Assembly (NCBI GenBank): GCA_963930655.1
Contig: OZ005605.1
Coordinates: forward strand, 19,289,501 to 19,353,500
Direction: 5' to 3'
DNA from: Myrica gale
Taxonomy: Eukaryota; Streptophyta; Magnoliopsida; Fagales; Myricaceae
Length of the DNA: 64,000 nucleotides
The translations under genes and the position numbers were made by a program. Each line of letters opens with the position of its first letter. Within the stretch, counting starts at the first letter, position 1. Below are positions 1-16,980 of this stretch, one piece after another. The notes beneath the pieces are model-generated. The model worked only from the letters and a program-made list of their open reading frames with translations, did not search any database and had not been told where the DNA came from.

Positions 1-1323
1 ATGAGAACTATCCAAATTTTTTTGGGTATTTTTGAAGCGTGCTTGAATCGAGAAATTCGATTCGAAGCTGAAATCAGTTGTTGAAAGTAAGGCTCAAACA
101 GATACGACAAAAGCAAACCGCCCTATATGGAGTGAGAAATAAATTAATTTACACGCAGGTTTTGTTTATGGCCGCTAATTGTCAATTATTTAAGGGGAAC
201 TTGGGGGAAATAAAATTGCATAAGACATGGGCCTTGTAGAGATACAAAGCTGTCCAATTAATTCAACGCTCTCTCTCTCTTTCAGTACCGCAATGAAAAT
301 ATTCGATCTCTAGGCAGTAGGCGACAACATGCATGGGTAGATTCTAATCAGTCCATATATGGGTACAAAAGCAGTTCGTCATTATTAATGATGGAAATAA
401 CTACACTTTACAATATAAAATATTATTTTGATTACATTGCATCCAATATTATTAATTTAAACACTTTGCACCATTTATTTAAAATTTTCATTTAATTTAA
501 TGAAAGAAGATATTTTGACATGAGAAAATGACAATTTTATCCTCATAATTTATTTAAATTGATATGTTTGTAAAGATAAAATTGTCATTTCAAAAATAAA
601 AATAAATAAATTTTCATTTTAAAACGGATGATACAAAATGTATGAAATAAAAAATTGGTAGATGCGACATGACAAAAATAATAGTTTAAAATGCAATGTG
701 TCAAGACTCACACAAATAAATCTCATAGTACTAATACAAATTCTAGCATAATATTAAATAGCGTACAAACACCAAATAGACGCGCCTAAGTAACTTATAA
801 TTAGAAGGGGGGAAAATGGATGACTCTAACTAGAGCATAATCTACATATATGCTAAATACTAGAACCCTTCGATACTGTGCGAGTTGAAATGTTTTGCCT
901 TTGGTTTTCTTTTTTTTTTCCATGGAATTAGTTTAAAAGAAATAGAAGAATATGTGCGGTCGTTCAGACAAAATCTCAAGTCTATCTCAAAGTATAGCGC
1001 ATACGCTAACAAGTTTAGTTTAAGAACTTAATAAACATGGCATCTAAAGAGTTTTCTGTTTTGATGGTGCAATTTAAAGATTAAAAAAAAAATTAATGCA
1101 CGTACAAAGCGTCAGTCTTAAATGTCATACATTACTGGCCGGACATAAGAAAAAACAAACAAAGAGACAATATTGGCTGGACATGAAAGCTCGGTGGAAT
1201 CAGGTCAGGACCAAAAAGTCTGACCGCGGAAGGGGATGTCCTATTTCAAATTTTCAATACCCAGATCCAGGGTCTAGTTTAGTTTGACGCAGTCAGCATC
1301 TCCGGGCCCAAATTTCTCGGACA
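1..1323. other. AT-rich non-coding stretch
   Basis: No convincing coding region is visible here; the open frames are short and have no recognisable motif. The only structure seen is the foldback repeat at about 395-712, listed separately. The stretch ends at the target duplication of the Mutator-like element. Confidence 0.6.
395..712. repeat. Foldback MITE-like repeat
   Basis: The two ends are imperfect inverted repeats. The left arm reads as phrases such as ACTTTGCACC and the right arm as TGCAATGTGTCAAG preceded by GACAAAAATAATAG. The layout matches the better preserved foldback copy at 12,322-12,709. Ends are decayed and no target duplication was found. Confidence 0.5.
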
Positions 1324-1332
1324 CTACAAATA
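1324..1332. repeat. 9-bp target site duplication, left
   Basis: CTACAAATA directly abuts the left end of the Mutator-like element and is repeated exactly at 5,958-5,966 next to its right end. A 9-bp duplication is the hallmark of Mutator-superfamily insertion. Confidence 0.92.
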
Positions 1333-1388
1333 GGGAAATGATAGAGCTCCCGAATTGCATCCCGAAGTCTGTACCGAAAGTGACGTGG
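1333..1388 (+). repeat. MULE left terminal inverted repeat
   Basis: This is the reverse complement of 5,902-5,957 with two mismatches in 56 bases. Just inside it, 1,394-1,520 carries several copies of a TTCAAATGGAAA-type motif, a tandem subterminal array. Confidence 0.92.
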
Positions 1389-2231
1389 GTTGACATGGGC
1401 CGTTCAAATGGAAAAGGAGATAGGTTGAGATGGGCCGTTCAAATGGAAAAAGAGATAAGACGGGAGAAGGCCGGTTCAAATGGAAAGGGGCGTCAAATGG
1501 AAAAGCCGGTTCAAATGAAAATAAAAACGCGCCCTCCCTCATTTGGGGGTTTTAGAACGGAGATGACTTTTGAGGAGCTCATTCGCATGGCGATGCAGAG
1601 GGGGTCACGGTAGAAGCTAGGAAAACTCCGAACAGGTTAGTTTTTGTTCTTCCATTACACGAGATTGTATAGTGTTTCAAAATTCCATAGAAGATGTAAG
1701 ATATTTTGATTACTACCATGTATATAGAATATTGCTTAAACTTCTCCCAGAAAAGAAAGACAATCTGTTAAGAGGCAACACCTCCTTCCCTGCCGCTAAC
1801 ACATGAAACAATCTGGCCGCCCAGGCCTAACATAAACCTCCACCCAAACAATCGGAGATATTGCAGTGAGGACCCACAGTAGGTCCAACCCTATAGCATC
1901 CTTACTATCCAGACTTTTGTTTCCCAAGAAAGTCCGAGATTTGCATAACTCTAATCAGGGTTAAAAGCAAAATAATGTTCCCCCAGACGATTCTGCACCT
2001 ATTAGTCAACCTTAGATTATTAATCCGTGACCCTGACATTGGATCTCGTATTAGCTCCTGTACTATACTCCCATGAAAAATAATATCAACTTTTTGTTGG
2101 GGGCAGTAACGTCAGTGTAAATTTGGGATCAGTGTAAATTTGGGTTGCAAAATTTAGTTACTTATTGTTGCTGCTAACCAACTTTATTTGCCTTTTCAGT
2201 TACTCATTGTGGCTAGCTTATGTTATTATAA

Positions 2232-4078
2232 ATGGACTGTTCAAGTTCACGTTTGGAGAATGAGAGAGAAGTTGAATCCGAATATAGCGACCATGATGTG
2301 ACTGACGAAGATGAACCTGAAATTGGTTAGGCTTGTTGTGGCTTTGATAATTTTGTGTGAAATTATTTTTCTTTGTCCCAAGTATGGCTTTGAAACTTGC
2401 ATTGCTTATTAAATTGTTTTAACGTAATTTAGTGTTGGAAGATAAAGAAGATGGGGATGATAAAGCAACGAATGCTGTGGTATCCGAGATGATAAATGAG
2501 GATGAGAAAATTGAAGCACCGAAGACATCAATGCTCTTTGATTCGGCGGACGAAGTTTTCCTGTACTACGTAAAGTATGCTAAGCAAGAGGGTTTTGCAG
2601 TGGTGAAAAGAGGCAATAGAAGAAGTGAGGGGGTTCTCACCCACGTAACTTATACATGTATTCGTGAAGGGAAACAAAAGAAAGCTAAAACTGATGTTGC
2701 ACCAACAACAATTAAAACCAATTGCCCAGCCAGGATTTGTGCAGTGTTATGTGCCACTGGACAGTGGATGTTGAAAAAAGTTGTGATTGAACATAACCAT
2801 AGTTTAAGCCCAGGCAAAGCAAGGTTAGTGAAATGTCATAGGCAGATAGAAGCTTCTGTGAAAAGAAGGCTAGATATAAATGACAGAGCTGGAATCCGTA
2901 CAAGCAAGAATTTTGGATCTCTTGTTGTTGAAATGGGGGGGTATGAAAATATTTCCTTCGGAGAGAGAGATTGTCGAAATTTTATTAACAAGGCAATAGA
3001 GCTTCGGCTGGGTAAAGGAGGTGGTCAAGCACTTAGTGACTATTTCAGTAGAATGCAAAAGAAAAATCCTGGCTTCTACTATGTGATGGACATGAATGAG
3101 GATTGTAGGTTGCGAAATGTGTTTTGGTGTGATGCACGAAGTAGAGCAGCATATGAGGACTTTGGGGATGTCATTTCTTTTGACACGACGTACTTGACCA
3201 ATAGATATGACATGTCATTCGCTCCTTTCGTAGGTGTGAATCACCACGGTCAGTCAATGCTTTTTGGGGCAGCACTTATATCAAATGAGGATACAGATAC
3301 CTTTGTGTGGTTGTTTGAAACTTGGTTAGGTTGCATGAACGGTAAAGCTCCAGGTGCAATATTAACAGATCAGGCCAGGGCCATGAAGAATGCAATTGAA
3401 ATAGTTTTCGGCGACAAGACACGACATAGATATTGTTTGTGGCACATTATGAGAAAACTACCCGAAAAGTTTGCATCAAGTCTTGATTTCCATGGTATTA
3501 AGGTTGCCTTGAATAATTGTGTGTATGAATCTGAAACCTCTGAACAGTTCGAGGAAAATTGGAAGTTTCTAATTGAGACTTACCAATTAGAACATAACAC
3601 ATGGTTGGATGGGTTATACGGTGAGAAGACTTTTTGGGTCCCGGCATATGTGAAAAATACATTTTGGGCGAGAATGAATACAACTCAGCGGAGTGAAAGT
3701 ATGAATACGTTTTTTGATGGTTATGTGCACTCACAGACCACACTAAAGGAATTTGTTGATTAGTTTGACAGTGCTTTAAGGAAAATGGTTGAGAAGGAGA
3801 CAAATGCTGATTTTGATTCCTTCAATCGTATAATTCCGTGTTCGAGTCCCTTTCCTTTAGAGAAGAGCTTTCAAGATGTTTATACCAACGCGAAGTTCAA
3901 AGAAGTTCAGGGGGAGTTTCGGAAAGTTATGCAGTGTAATCACTCTTGTGTTAAAGTAGAAGGTGCAATTTCTACGTACGAAGTGATCCAGCTAGGGGTT
4001 TTAAACGAAACTATAAAAGAGAAATTCCATTGTCTTTACTACTCATATTTGAGACATCATGTTAACCGATCTACATAA
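2232..4078 (+). pseudogene. FAR1/FHY3-like MULE transposase, interrupted by TAG
   Basis: Exon 1 is 2,232-2,325 (31 codons plus one base; MDCSSSRLENEREVESEYSD...). The intron 2,326-2,432 is GT-AG, and exon 2 runs in phase from 2,433. The product has a FAR1 DNA-binding domain (CPARI...EHNH, C2H2-type zinc ligands) followed by a MULE transposase domain with the expected acidic residues (ISFDTTY, then ILTDQ), CLWHI and the conserved TTQRSES stretch. A TAG at 3,761-3,763 interrupts LKEFVD-FDSALRK, where relatives usually have glutamine, so CAG to TAG is the likely change. The frame then stays open to TAA at 4,076. The C-terminal SWIM zinc finger of the family is absent, and the last codons lie in a 25-bp inverted repeat. 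A full-length product would need readthrough. Its place inside TIRs makes this a transposon gene, not a domesticated FAR1 regulator. Confidence 0.85.
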
Positions 4079-4371
4079 AAGGTCTTAAAGTACAATATTT
4101 GAGACCCCTTCTCAGAATTCGATAGCCTTCAAAATAGTGGTGTCCTCTGATAACTATAAGAATTTGTAAAAAGAACTCTTAACTACTATGTTACATTTTA
4201 TTTTTTCCAAATAGGGTTACAATTGTTCGCTCCGACACTTTAAGACACTTTTTGAGAGAGTAAATGGTGTCCTCTTATCAGACATAGGATGCTAGATACC
4301 TGTTTCCTTGGCAAGCCATTAGTCATCAATCAGAAAACTACAACTGTTTATGTAGATCGGTTAACATGATG
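4055..4371. repeat. Perfect 25-bp inverted repeat with 267-bp spacer
   Basis: 4,055-4,079 is an exact reverse complement of 4,347-4,371 (core CATGTTAACCGATCTACATA). The left arm contains the terminal codons and stop of the transposase frame. The arms do not extend beyond 25 bp on either side. The spacer has no recognised content. It lies between the transposase and the captured LRR exons, so it probably marks a rearrangement junction within the element. Confidence 0.85.
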
Positions 4372-4460
4372 AATAGTGGTGTTGATAGATATATTTGATG
4401 CGCTGCATCAATCCTAATGGAAACATAAAGAATCAGAATAAATATATGGACAAAACTCAC

Positions 4461-5115
4461 AGCAGTTGCAGCAGATTTGAAGAAGCTAGACTATCTGGAA
4501 TGGACCCAGTAAACTGATTATTTGACAAATCCCTGCAAAGTACAGAGCATAATAATAAGGGTAAAAAGTGGTACATATCTGTCCTATAACTTTATATAGT
4601 TTGCTCACAAAACCATATATACAAAGACATACGGGAGGAGAGGGGGGTGGGGGGAAGTGAAACTATAAATTGCCAGATCTATATGCCAGACTCGAGCAAC
4701 ATCAAAGGGCCTCATCCAGTTTGCACAATATAGTGAAGTTGACATGAAAAGAAATGCACCAAGCCAAACAAATGACCACAAGGCAAAATAATGTAACAGA
4801 AGAGACATTGTTTGCATACTTTAACGCAATTTGGAAACTGTTCATGATTGAAACAATGAAGGGGATGAAACCCCACTTATGTGTCACGTGATGCAAAACA
4901 AAAAACAGAAATTAAAACAAGGACAGACAAGATAGACTATCACGTAAACCAACATCATTTAGCAGTAAGGTAAATCATTCTCTAAAAATTATGCTTCTGA
5001 ATGGCAACTGCAAAAACATTTAATCTAAATGATGCCCAATGCATTAAAAGATGGCAACTGATACTTACAGGCTTACCAAGTTTGCCAAAAGGCTAATCTG
5101 GTCACTAATATGTCC
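4461..5115 (-). pseudogene. Captured leucine-rich-repeat gene fragment (two exons)
   Basis: Read on the minus strand, an exon at 5,115-5,069 encodes GHISDQISLLANLVS(L) and ends at a good GTAAGT donor. The next, at 4,532-4,461, is exactly 72 bp, the usual LRR exon size, follows a CTTTGCAG acceptor and encodes DLSNNQFTGSIPDSLASSNL before a GTGAGT donor. Splicing joins CT to G, restoring leucine, so the phases agree. The motif is a plant extracellular LRR, resembling malectin-like receptor proteins. Nothing that continues the LRR domain is seen on either side, so this is a fragment. Its position inside the MULE and antisense to the transposase indicates capture from a host gene. Exon boundaries are my reading; the donor gene is unknown. 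Confidence 0.6.
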
Positions 5116-5901
5116 CTTCCAAAAGTAAGGTGCTCATATGATGTTACCCCAGTTTTCTGAACATCATTTCTATCTAACCAAAACATTATCTGTTACCTAA
5201 TTCCTCCAAAGAGACAATATACACCTGGAGTTAACCTTGTCTGAGCATTTCTTAACAACCAAGATTTGTACTGTAAATGACTTATGAAAAAAAATCAATG
5301 CATTCTGGATCATAAAACTACCACATAATCCAAAGCATGTCTCCTCCTCCACTGCTAAGGAGAACTCAAACTCCAAAACAATAAACCAAACTGCTCACAG
5401 CCACGTCTTTCAATTTGACACCGAGCATTAGGAGCAGAGTAAACTACCCAAATTCAAATTACCCTTCCAACCAGCAGAGAGAGAGAAGACGAGGAAGAAG
5501 CTTACCCTTCCAACCAGCAGAAACCTGATGCCGATAATCCTCTGACCGCAGAGACCGTCCGTTGACGTTATTCAAGGGAGAGAAGGACCGATCGGTGTAA
5601 TACTCTCTGATCGGTGTAATACTCTCTGATCTCTCGTGCTATACTGGTCAGAAACCTGTGTTCGTGTGTGGGTTTTGTATATGCCCTAAGAGAAGGAGCT
5701 CACCGGATAGAGAAAGGGGGTTGTCGTGGGAGAGAGAGAGGTTGTCGTGGGAGAGCTAAGCAAGAGGATTTCAATTTTGAAATCCCTATTTCTCTATCAT
5801 CGGCTTCAAATGGGTTGAGATGGAGACCGAACCGGGAGGGAAGGAGAGAACCGGGAGAAGAGGAGAGAACCGGCCTTTTTATCTCGAATATTAAAGTCAG
5901 G
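5116..5901. other. Right internal part of the MULE, non-coding
   Basis: No coding exon is clear here. There is a short tandem duplication of GATCGGTGTAATACTCTCT at about 5,590-5,628 and two copies of ACCCTTCCAACCAGCAG near 5,460 and 5,505. An open frame at 5,668-6,057 is low-complexity, arginine/glutamate-rich and runs through the TIR, so it is not called as a gene. Confidence 0.5.
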
Positions 5902-5957
5902 CCACGTCACTTTCGGGACAGACTTCGGGATACAATTCGGGAGCTCTATCATTTCCC
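5902..5957 (-). repeat. MULE right terminal inverted repeat
   Basis: Partner of 1,333-1,388 (54/56 identical when reverse-complemented). The right copy of the 9-bp duplication CTACAAATA follows at 5,958-5,966. Confidence 0.92.
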
Positions 5958-6136
5958 CTACAAATATTGGGTAAATTTAAGGCTTTGCACAAGGGGTCTT
6001 TTAAGGAATAATACCTCCAGCAACCACAAAACTTGCAGTCAAATAATGAGAGGCTAAGACTTTTAACAACCTTTTTCTTTAGACTTGCAAAAAAAAATCA
6101 TGTATATGTTGGATGCCATTGTTTAATTTTTAATTA

Positions 6137-6440
6137 GGGTTATGTTCGTTTTCAACTTTTTTTCTAGGATTTAAATATATTCATAAAACTATCACCGAAC
6201 ATCTTAAAAATTCAAACACAAACATCAATACATTTTACACAATCTCCAACAACTTTTTACTTTTTTATTTAACACAAATTTTTTCTTTAATTTTTCATAT
6301 AACTCCAATAATTTTTTATTAAACAATTACATCAAATCATTTCTCTCTCCACTTTACACAAACAACAATAAAACACTATTCAACATAAATATTCACAACA
6401 TCTCTAAAATCCTACATTTTTACTCAAACCGAACATATCC
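6137..6440 (+). mobile_element. MITE, ATGTTCGTTTT family, copy A
   Basis: This roughly 300-bp AT-rich element begins GGGTTATGTTCGTTTTCA and ends with the inverted form CCGAACATATCC. Its whole length is alignable by eye with 35,716-36,020 (same orientation) and with the reverse complement of 10,252-10,552. It has no coding capacity. Confidence 0.8.
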
Positions 6441-6463
6441 TGACTTTTAGCAACCTTTTCTTT

Positions 6464-6569
6464 GAGCTCGGATTTGCTGCAGTGTGTGAGAGGGGGCGTG
6501 GGTCCCGCTCGAACAGTATTGCACTCGGGACCCACACCTCCCTCTCACACACTGCAGCGGAGACGCGCC
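6464..6569. mobile_element. 106-bp foldback element with 10-bp target duplication
   Basis: The core 6,476-6,558 is a strong hairpin: GCTGCAGTGTGTGAGAGGG pairs with CCCTCTCACACACTGCAGC, extended by GTGGGTCCCG. Both sides are flanked by CCTTTTCTTT (6,454-6,463 and 6,570-6,579). A related sequence without the insertion occurs at about 6,058-6,136 (same flanking words ACTTTTAACAACC and GGATGCCATTG), giving a local empty site. Confidence 0.75.
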
Positions 6570-6639
6570 CCTTTTCTTTAGGCTGGTTGCAGAAAGGTCA
6601 TCATTTGCGACCCTTATGTATTTGGATGCCATTGCTTAA

Positions 6640-7590
6640 TTTTTAACGACCAAACATCTCGTTTGTATTGTTTATATTGCGACTAAAAAGAGCTACCATC
6701 TTAAATTTGAAGCTAAAAGTTTTATTAGCAATTAATTTTGAAATTTCAATCCTAAAAGTCAATTATTGACAATCACATTCAACTAGTTGCCAAAAATTTG
6801 GTTGCTGTTGCCCTTTTTTTCTTGTAGAATTATATATGCGGGCATGTTATTCGAAAACGTATTCGGTTTCACTGGATCAGCACGGGTGGTTTTACCGGCC
6901 CATTACTTGAATTGCCCATAGGCTAATGTTAGTAGTAAGGTCCAGCACTTGCCAAAAACAAAAGACAGGCATGGGCCTGATGGCCCAATTTAGAGTGGCC
7001 GTCATACGTAAGAAATTCAGGCCTAATCCTGGTACTACAGCCCTCCATGAGCTGCGTTTTTACCATTTTGTCATGGGCCTGATGGCCGACTTGAACATTT
7101 GGGCAAATCCATGGACTGGAGCAGAGGTTGGGTCATATTTTGCTTTGGTTGGGTTAATAATACGTTAAGATGTAAAGACGAGAAAGGCCTTGGAAATTGT
7201 CTCTAATATGCATCGAAATGACTTGAGTACAGTAATACAAAAAAGGAAGACAAAAATAAAGCAGGTAAACCCCCACCTGTAATGGACACTCGATTTCCAC
7301 TTGGCCTTCGACACTTTTTACCTGACAAAACATGGAAAAATCATGCCCATCTAAGGAAGGTGCTTTTGCCGACCTTTGCCTTTTCAAGAGCTATAACCTT
7401 TTTTCGTGCACTCGAGGAGTAACACTTACTTGACCATCCTATATATCAGTTCCCAACTTTTTCATTTTTATTTTTAAAAGAGGAGGCAACTGAACGCAGT
7501 AACTTTTTCTGAGCATAACTATAAGAGTATTCCTAACTACTATATGTCCAGTTTCAACTATACATATAGTTCATTAGACGAGTCCACGAC
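6640..7590. other. Non-coding stretch
   Basis: No supported gene is seen. Open frames at 6,926-7,168 and 7,154-7,387 show no domain, and there is no clear promoter or repeat structure. Confidence 0.5.
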
Positions 7591-7592
7591 CC

Positions 7593-8476
7593 ATTAGCGG
7601 AACCAAGATTGAAGTCTTAGGGGACGGAGTCATAAAGAGAAAATATTCACTTTTTAAGAAATATTTTGAAAATAAAAAAAGTTTACAACTAAACATCCGA
7701 AATTTCAAAAAATTCAATACCACTTCCAACACATTTTTACACAAAACTCCAATATTTTTTTAAAACATATACCATCAAATCATTATGCAAGTTCATTACC
7801 TAACAATTATACAAAAAATAATATAAATATTTACTCTGTATTGAAATTAGCAATTAAAGGAGGGAAAAAATGAGATCGAAAGAGATTTAAAGTTAAAAAG
7901 AGAGAATGAACTTACATAAACCGAAACAATGTCAAAAGAAAAGATTGAAAAAAATCAAGTCAAAACTATCATATGTAAAGCCGCAGAAAAAAACTTGGTG
8001 GGTTAAGTGATTTTTTTATGTTAACTTTTTTAAAGGTGAGGCAAAATCGATAGATTTTTTTAAAAAAAAAGTGAAATTGAGAGAAATAAATAACAAAATA
8101 GAAACAAAAACCGGTTTTTAGATCATAAAATAAACCACATCTCTTGGTGAAATTTTAATTCCATTAGCATTTGTTGTTATTTTAAAAGATACTTTAGTTC
8201 ATTTTTTATTTGTTGTCATTTTAAAAGGTATGATTTTTAAAGCATTAAATTTATCTCATTCATTTTGAGTGATAAATGGTATCTAAAAGGGTAAAAATGG
8301 AATAGTATTTTTGGTCTTGCAAAAGAGATTTTTTCAAAATATTTGGAGGGGGTCAAGGGCAAAATGATATTTGAAGGTGTAAAATTGAAATGCGATAATA
8401 TTTTTACCCTTAACAAATTTAAAAAAGGAAAAAAAATTTCAACATTTTAGGGGGCCCCCCTAAATTCGCCCATCTC
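7593..8476. mobile_element. Decayed hAT-like element (tentative)
   Basis: The left side AGCGGAACCAAGATT and the right side GGGGGCCCCCCTAAATTCGCCC resemble the CAGTGGCGGAACCAGG / CCGCCACTG ends of the hAT copies elsewhere in this window. The interior is AT-rich and non-coding. No clear 8-bp duplication was found, so the borders are approximate. Confidence 0.35.
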
Positions 8477-8479
8477 GTG

Positions 8480-10250
8480 ACCACATTACCAATCCACTAA
8501 ACTCAAAATCAGACTTTACTTCCGCAAGCGATTTAAACTTCTTTTACTCAAAGTCTTGACTTGAAAACTAATGAATATGAGATGATAACAATTGGAATAT
8601 ATACTTCTAGTGACATCAGTTCCCATCATCAATCAGCTTGCTTGCTACTTGCTTTTAGGCAACATCTTGTCCTTTAAGAGTGGTCGTATGGACTGCCTTG
8701 TACATCTTTTTCTTTTAAAGAAACGTGTGATGGATAATCTTTCAATAGACGATAGGAGGAACTTCCAGGGGAAAAGATCGCGTAAATATTCATTAAAAGT
8801 TCCTTAGTTCATTTTAATTTTATCGCATTTTCTAAAAGTGTAAAGCACATTAAAAGAAGAAAGAAAAGATTATTTTGCACTCGCAAATTATGGTGCAGGT
8901 TAAGGTTGTGCACCAATACTGGTAGTGTCCGGTTTAAACGATGCCAGAACCGGTATCGAAGCCGAAAGATCACGATTAGCACCTCATGGCGGTAGCAGGA
9001 CCAGTGCCCGATTAGTTGTACGGCTGTGACACGAGCAATAGTGGTGAAAAATACGTTATTTTTCATTAAAAATAAACTGTCGTTTTGATAGGGAGACGTT
9101 TTGTATATTTACTTTTAAATTGCATCTTCAAAACTCTGTCATTTTGCAGCTGCGGTTTTTAAAAATAAAAATTAAACTCCTCATCATCTCCCCTAACACT
9201 GACTGCATGTTTCTCTCTCTCTCTCGATCTTGATCGGCGTTCGGCCAATTGCCAATGCGAAGATGGTAGCGCTGGTTACCTATTATTGCCAAAAGTGGGT
9301 CAAGGGAGTCGACAGTTTTAGTGCCGGTTGGGACACAAGCCGTCACTGGCAGTACAAATGCACAATCATAATACTAATGTCATGGACCAAATTATCAAGT
9401 TTGCAACATTTAATCTTTTAACATCAAAATTAATAAGTATGATCTCTCTGACAGAATTTGATAATCTAAATCTCGCAGAGTGACTCACCTGTTTCATGTC
9501 TTAATCGTAGGATTTAATCGGAATACGCACATTGATCTAATTTAGTAGTTTGAAGAGTCAACGTATCAAATTTGAGAGTTTAAACTCCCTTATAGTTATT
9601 GACCTCATAGTTTAATGGTATAAACTAATATTTTCTCCAAAAATAAAAAATTCTCTACCACCTTGATGATACCATTATCGTACTCAATCAAAATCTCAAT
9701 GAATAGTAACTGATGTATTGCGGTTTTGTATGTCATACAAGAATTTTGGTAAAAAATAATAATTATAAAATAATTTATCTTCCATTAAAATTATTTATTT
9801 TCATTAAAGTAAATGTAAAATTTTTACTTAAATAATTCTTCTAACTATTTTACCTAACTCCCTTCTACCAAAAATTTGGCATTGGTATGCAACACCACCA
9901 TACTGGTCCATATAGCTTGATCGCGTGACCGCACGATTAGTGACACGCGTTGCTTTATGCAGAAATAAAGGGGAAGTTTGAGGGTAGAAATTTTAAGTAT
10001 CGTGGTTTGAAAAATATTATAAAGTAAAGATTATGTTACGAGAGTTGGTGAAAAAGTGAAGATAGAGATGATTTTTAATAAATATTATAATAATAAAAAA
10101 TTATATGATAAATTTTTTATTATTAAATTTAAATTTTTAGACCTAACTACTCAAAACAAGACCAAAAGCACGGTAGACAATCTCAACTGACACAGATCCT
10201 AAAAAATTCAAAATTCTTCGCCAACGAGACAAAGGTAAGTAGGTGACAAG
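8480..10250. other. Non-coding AT-rich stretch
   Basis: I see no gene here. All open frames are under 90 codons without motifs, and 9,730-10,150 is very AT-rich and may be old MITE sequence. Confidence 0.5.
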
Positions 10251-10251
10251 T

Positions 10252-10552
10252 GTTATGTTCGTTTTGAGTAAAAATGTAGGATTTTAGAGAAGTTGTGAAT
10301 TTTTATGTTGAATAGTGTTTTATTGGTGTTTGTGTAAAGTGGAGAGATAAATGATTTGATGTAATTGTTTAATAAAAAAATATTAGAGTTATGTGAAAAA
10401 GTATAAAGAGAGAAAATTTATGTTGAATAAAAAATTTAAAAATTGTTAGAGATTGTGTAAAATGTATTGGTATTTGTATTTAAATTCTGAATATGTTCGG
10501 TAGTAGATTTGTGAATATACTTAGAATGATGAGAAAAGAGTGAAAACGAACC
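10252..10552 (-). mobile_element. MITE, ATGTTCGTTTT family, copy C
   Basis: Inverted relative to the copies at 6,137 and 35,716. It starts TGTTATGTTCGTTTTGAG and ends TGAAAACGAACC. It lies just upstream of the aspartic protease promoter region. Confidence 0.78.
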
Positions 10553-10602
10553 TGACTCTTGGTGTCGCGTGCTAAGGTAACGAAAATTGCATGCTTCGTT
10601 GC

Positions 10603-10608
10603 CACGTG
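10603..10608. promoter_or_regulatory. G-box (CACGTG) upstream of the aspartic protease
   Basis: A CACGTG core (context GCCACGTGAG) lies about 0.4 kb before the probable 5' untranslated exon. It is a candidate bZIP/bHLH site by motif only. Confidence 0.35.
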
Positions 10609-10989
10609 AGGTTTCCCTTACGACGTCTGCACTCTATCTCCCGCTTCGTTTTTCCCGCCCAACCCCACGTCCTTATCTCCCTAGAAAATACTCGCTCATC
10701 TCGATCGCCTTCCTTTGCAGTCCACACGATCAACGCCTTTAACCCGCAAGAACAGCTAACAGTACAGCGGACACGAAAGCATCGGAAAACGAACCACCAT
10801 GCTTTTTCACTTTGAGAAACGAGAAACATCATGCTTCCGAATTGACGGTTATAAGATGAGGCCATCTGCGTCAGAATCTCAAACGGTTGGGATCGAGCGT
10901 TCACGCTATGGCCTCGTTCTCGAACACGCCTCAGTCTGAGAGACTCCGCTTTCTAAATTCTGGGCCCCAGTGTATCCAACACAGTGACA

Positions 10990-16667
<5,678 letters not shown>

Positions 16668-16980
16668 AAGAAATCTACCCTAGGCCGTTTTCTTTTATCT
16701 ATTACTGTAATGGCAAGGTGCTTGTGAATATTGTCTTTTATGGAAAGGCTAAAAGAATTCCTGCTGTTAATTTGGTGTTTGGGACTTTCTAAGTGCTCTC
16801 AAATAGCTATTTTTTTCTTCTTCTGAATAATGCCATAGACTTTCATTTTATTTTGAATCCATAGAACAAGATATACAATAAAGAACCAGAACAACTATAG
16901 AGCCAAGCAAATTAAGCTGTAAAATAACACTAACGGGATTTGAGATATCACAAATGTTCCATGATATGCAGACGGGAGGG

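Larger units (their letters stand above)
1333..5957 (+). mobile_element. Mutator-like element (MULE) with FAR1-like transposase and captured LRR exons
   Basis: The element is 4,625 bp long. Terminal inverted repeats of 56 bp (1,333-1,388 and 5,902-5,957) match at 54 positions and begin GGGAAATGATAGAGCTCCCG. Both ends are flanked by the same 9-bp duplication CTACAAATA. Inside the left end are tandem motifs around GGGCCGTTCAAATGG; the right end has purine-rich repeats. The cargo is a FAR1/MURA-type transposase gene on the plus strand (2,232-4,078) and, on the minus strand, two phase-compatible exons of a leucine-rich-repeat gene (4,461-5,115). Structure is read directly from the sequence; superfamily assignment follows from TIR plus 9-bp duplication plus a MULE-type transposase. 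The exact duplication suggests fairly recent insertion. Confidence 0.93.

Noticed and set aside
1284..1613. Open frames on both strands (109 and 72 codons)
   Set aside because: They run across the MULE terminal repeat and its subterminal array; the peptides only reflect the repeated GTTCAAATGG motif.
2232..4078. Calling the FAR1-like gene a host light-signalling regulator
   Set aside because: It lies between TIRs with a 9-bp duplication, has an in-frame stop and lacks the SWIM domain.
5668..6057. 129-codon open frame, Arg/Glu-rich
   Set aside because: It crosses the right TIR and the target duplication of the MULE and has no domain.
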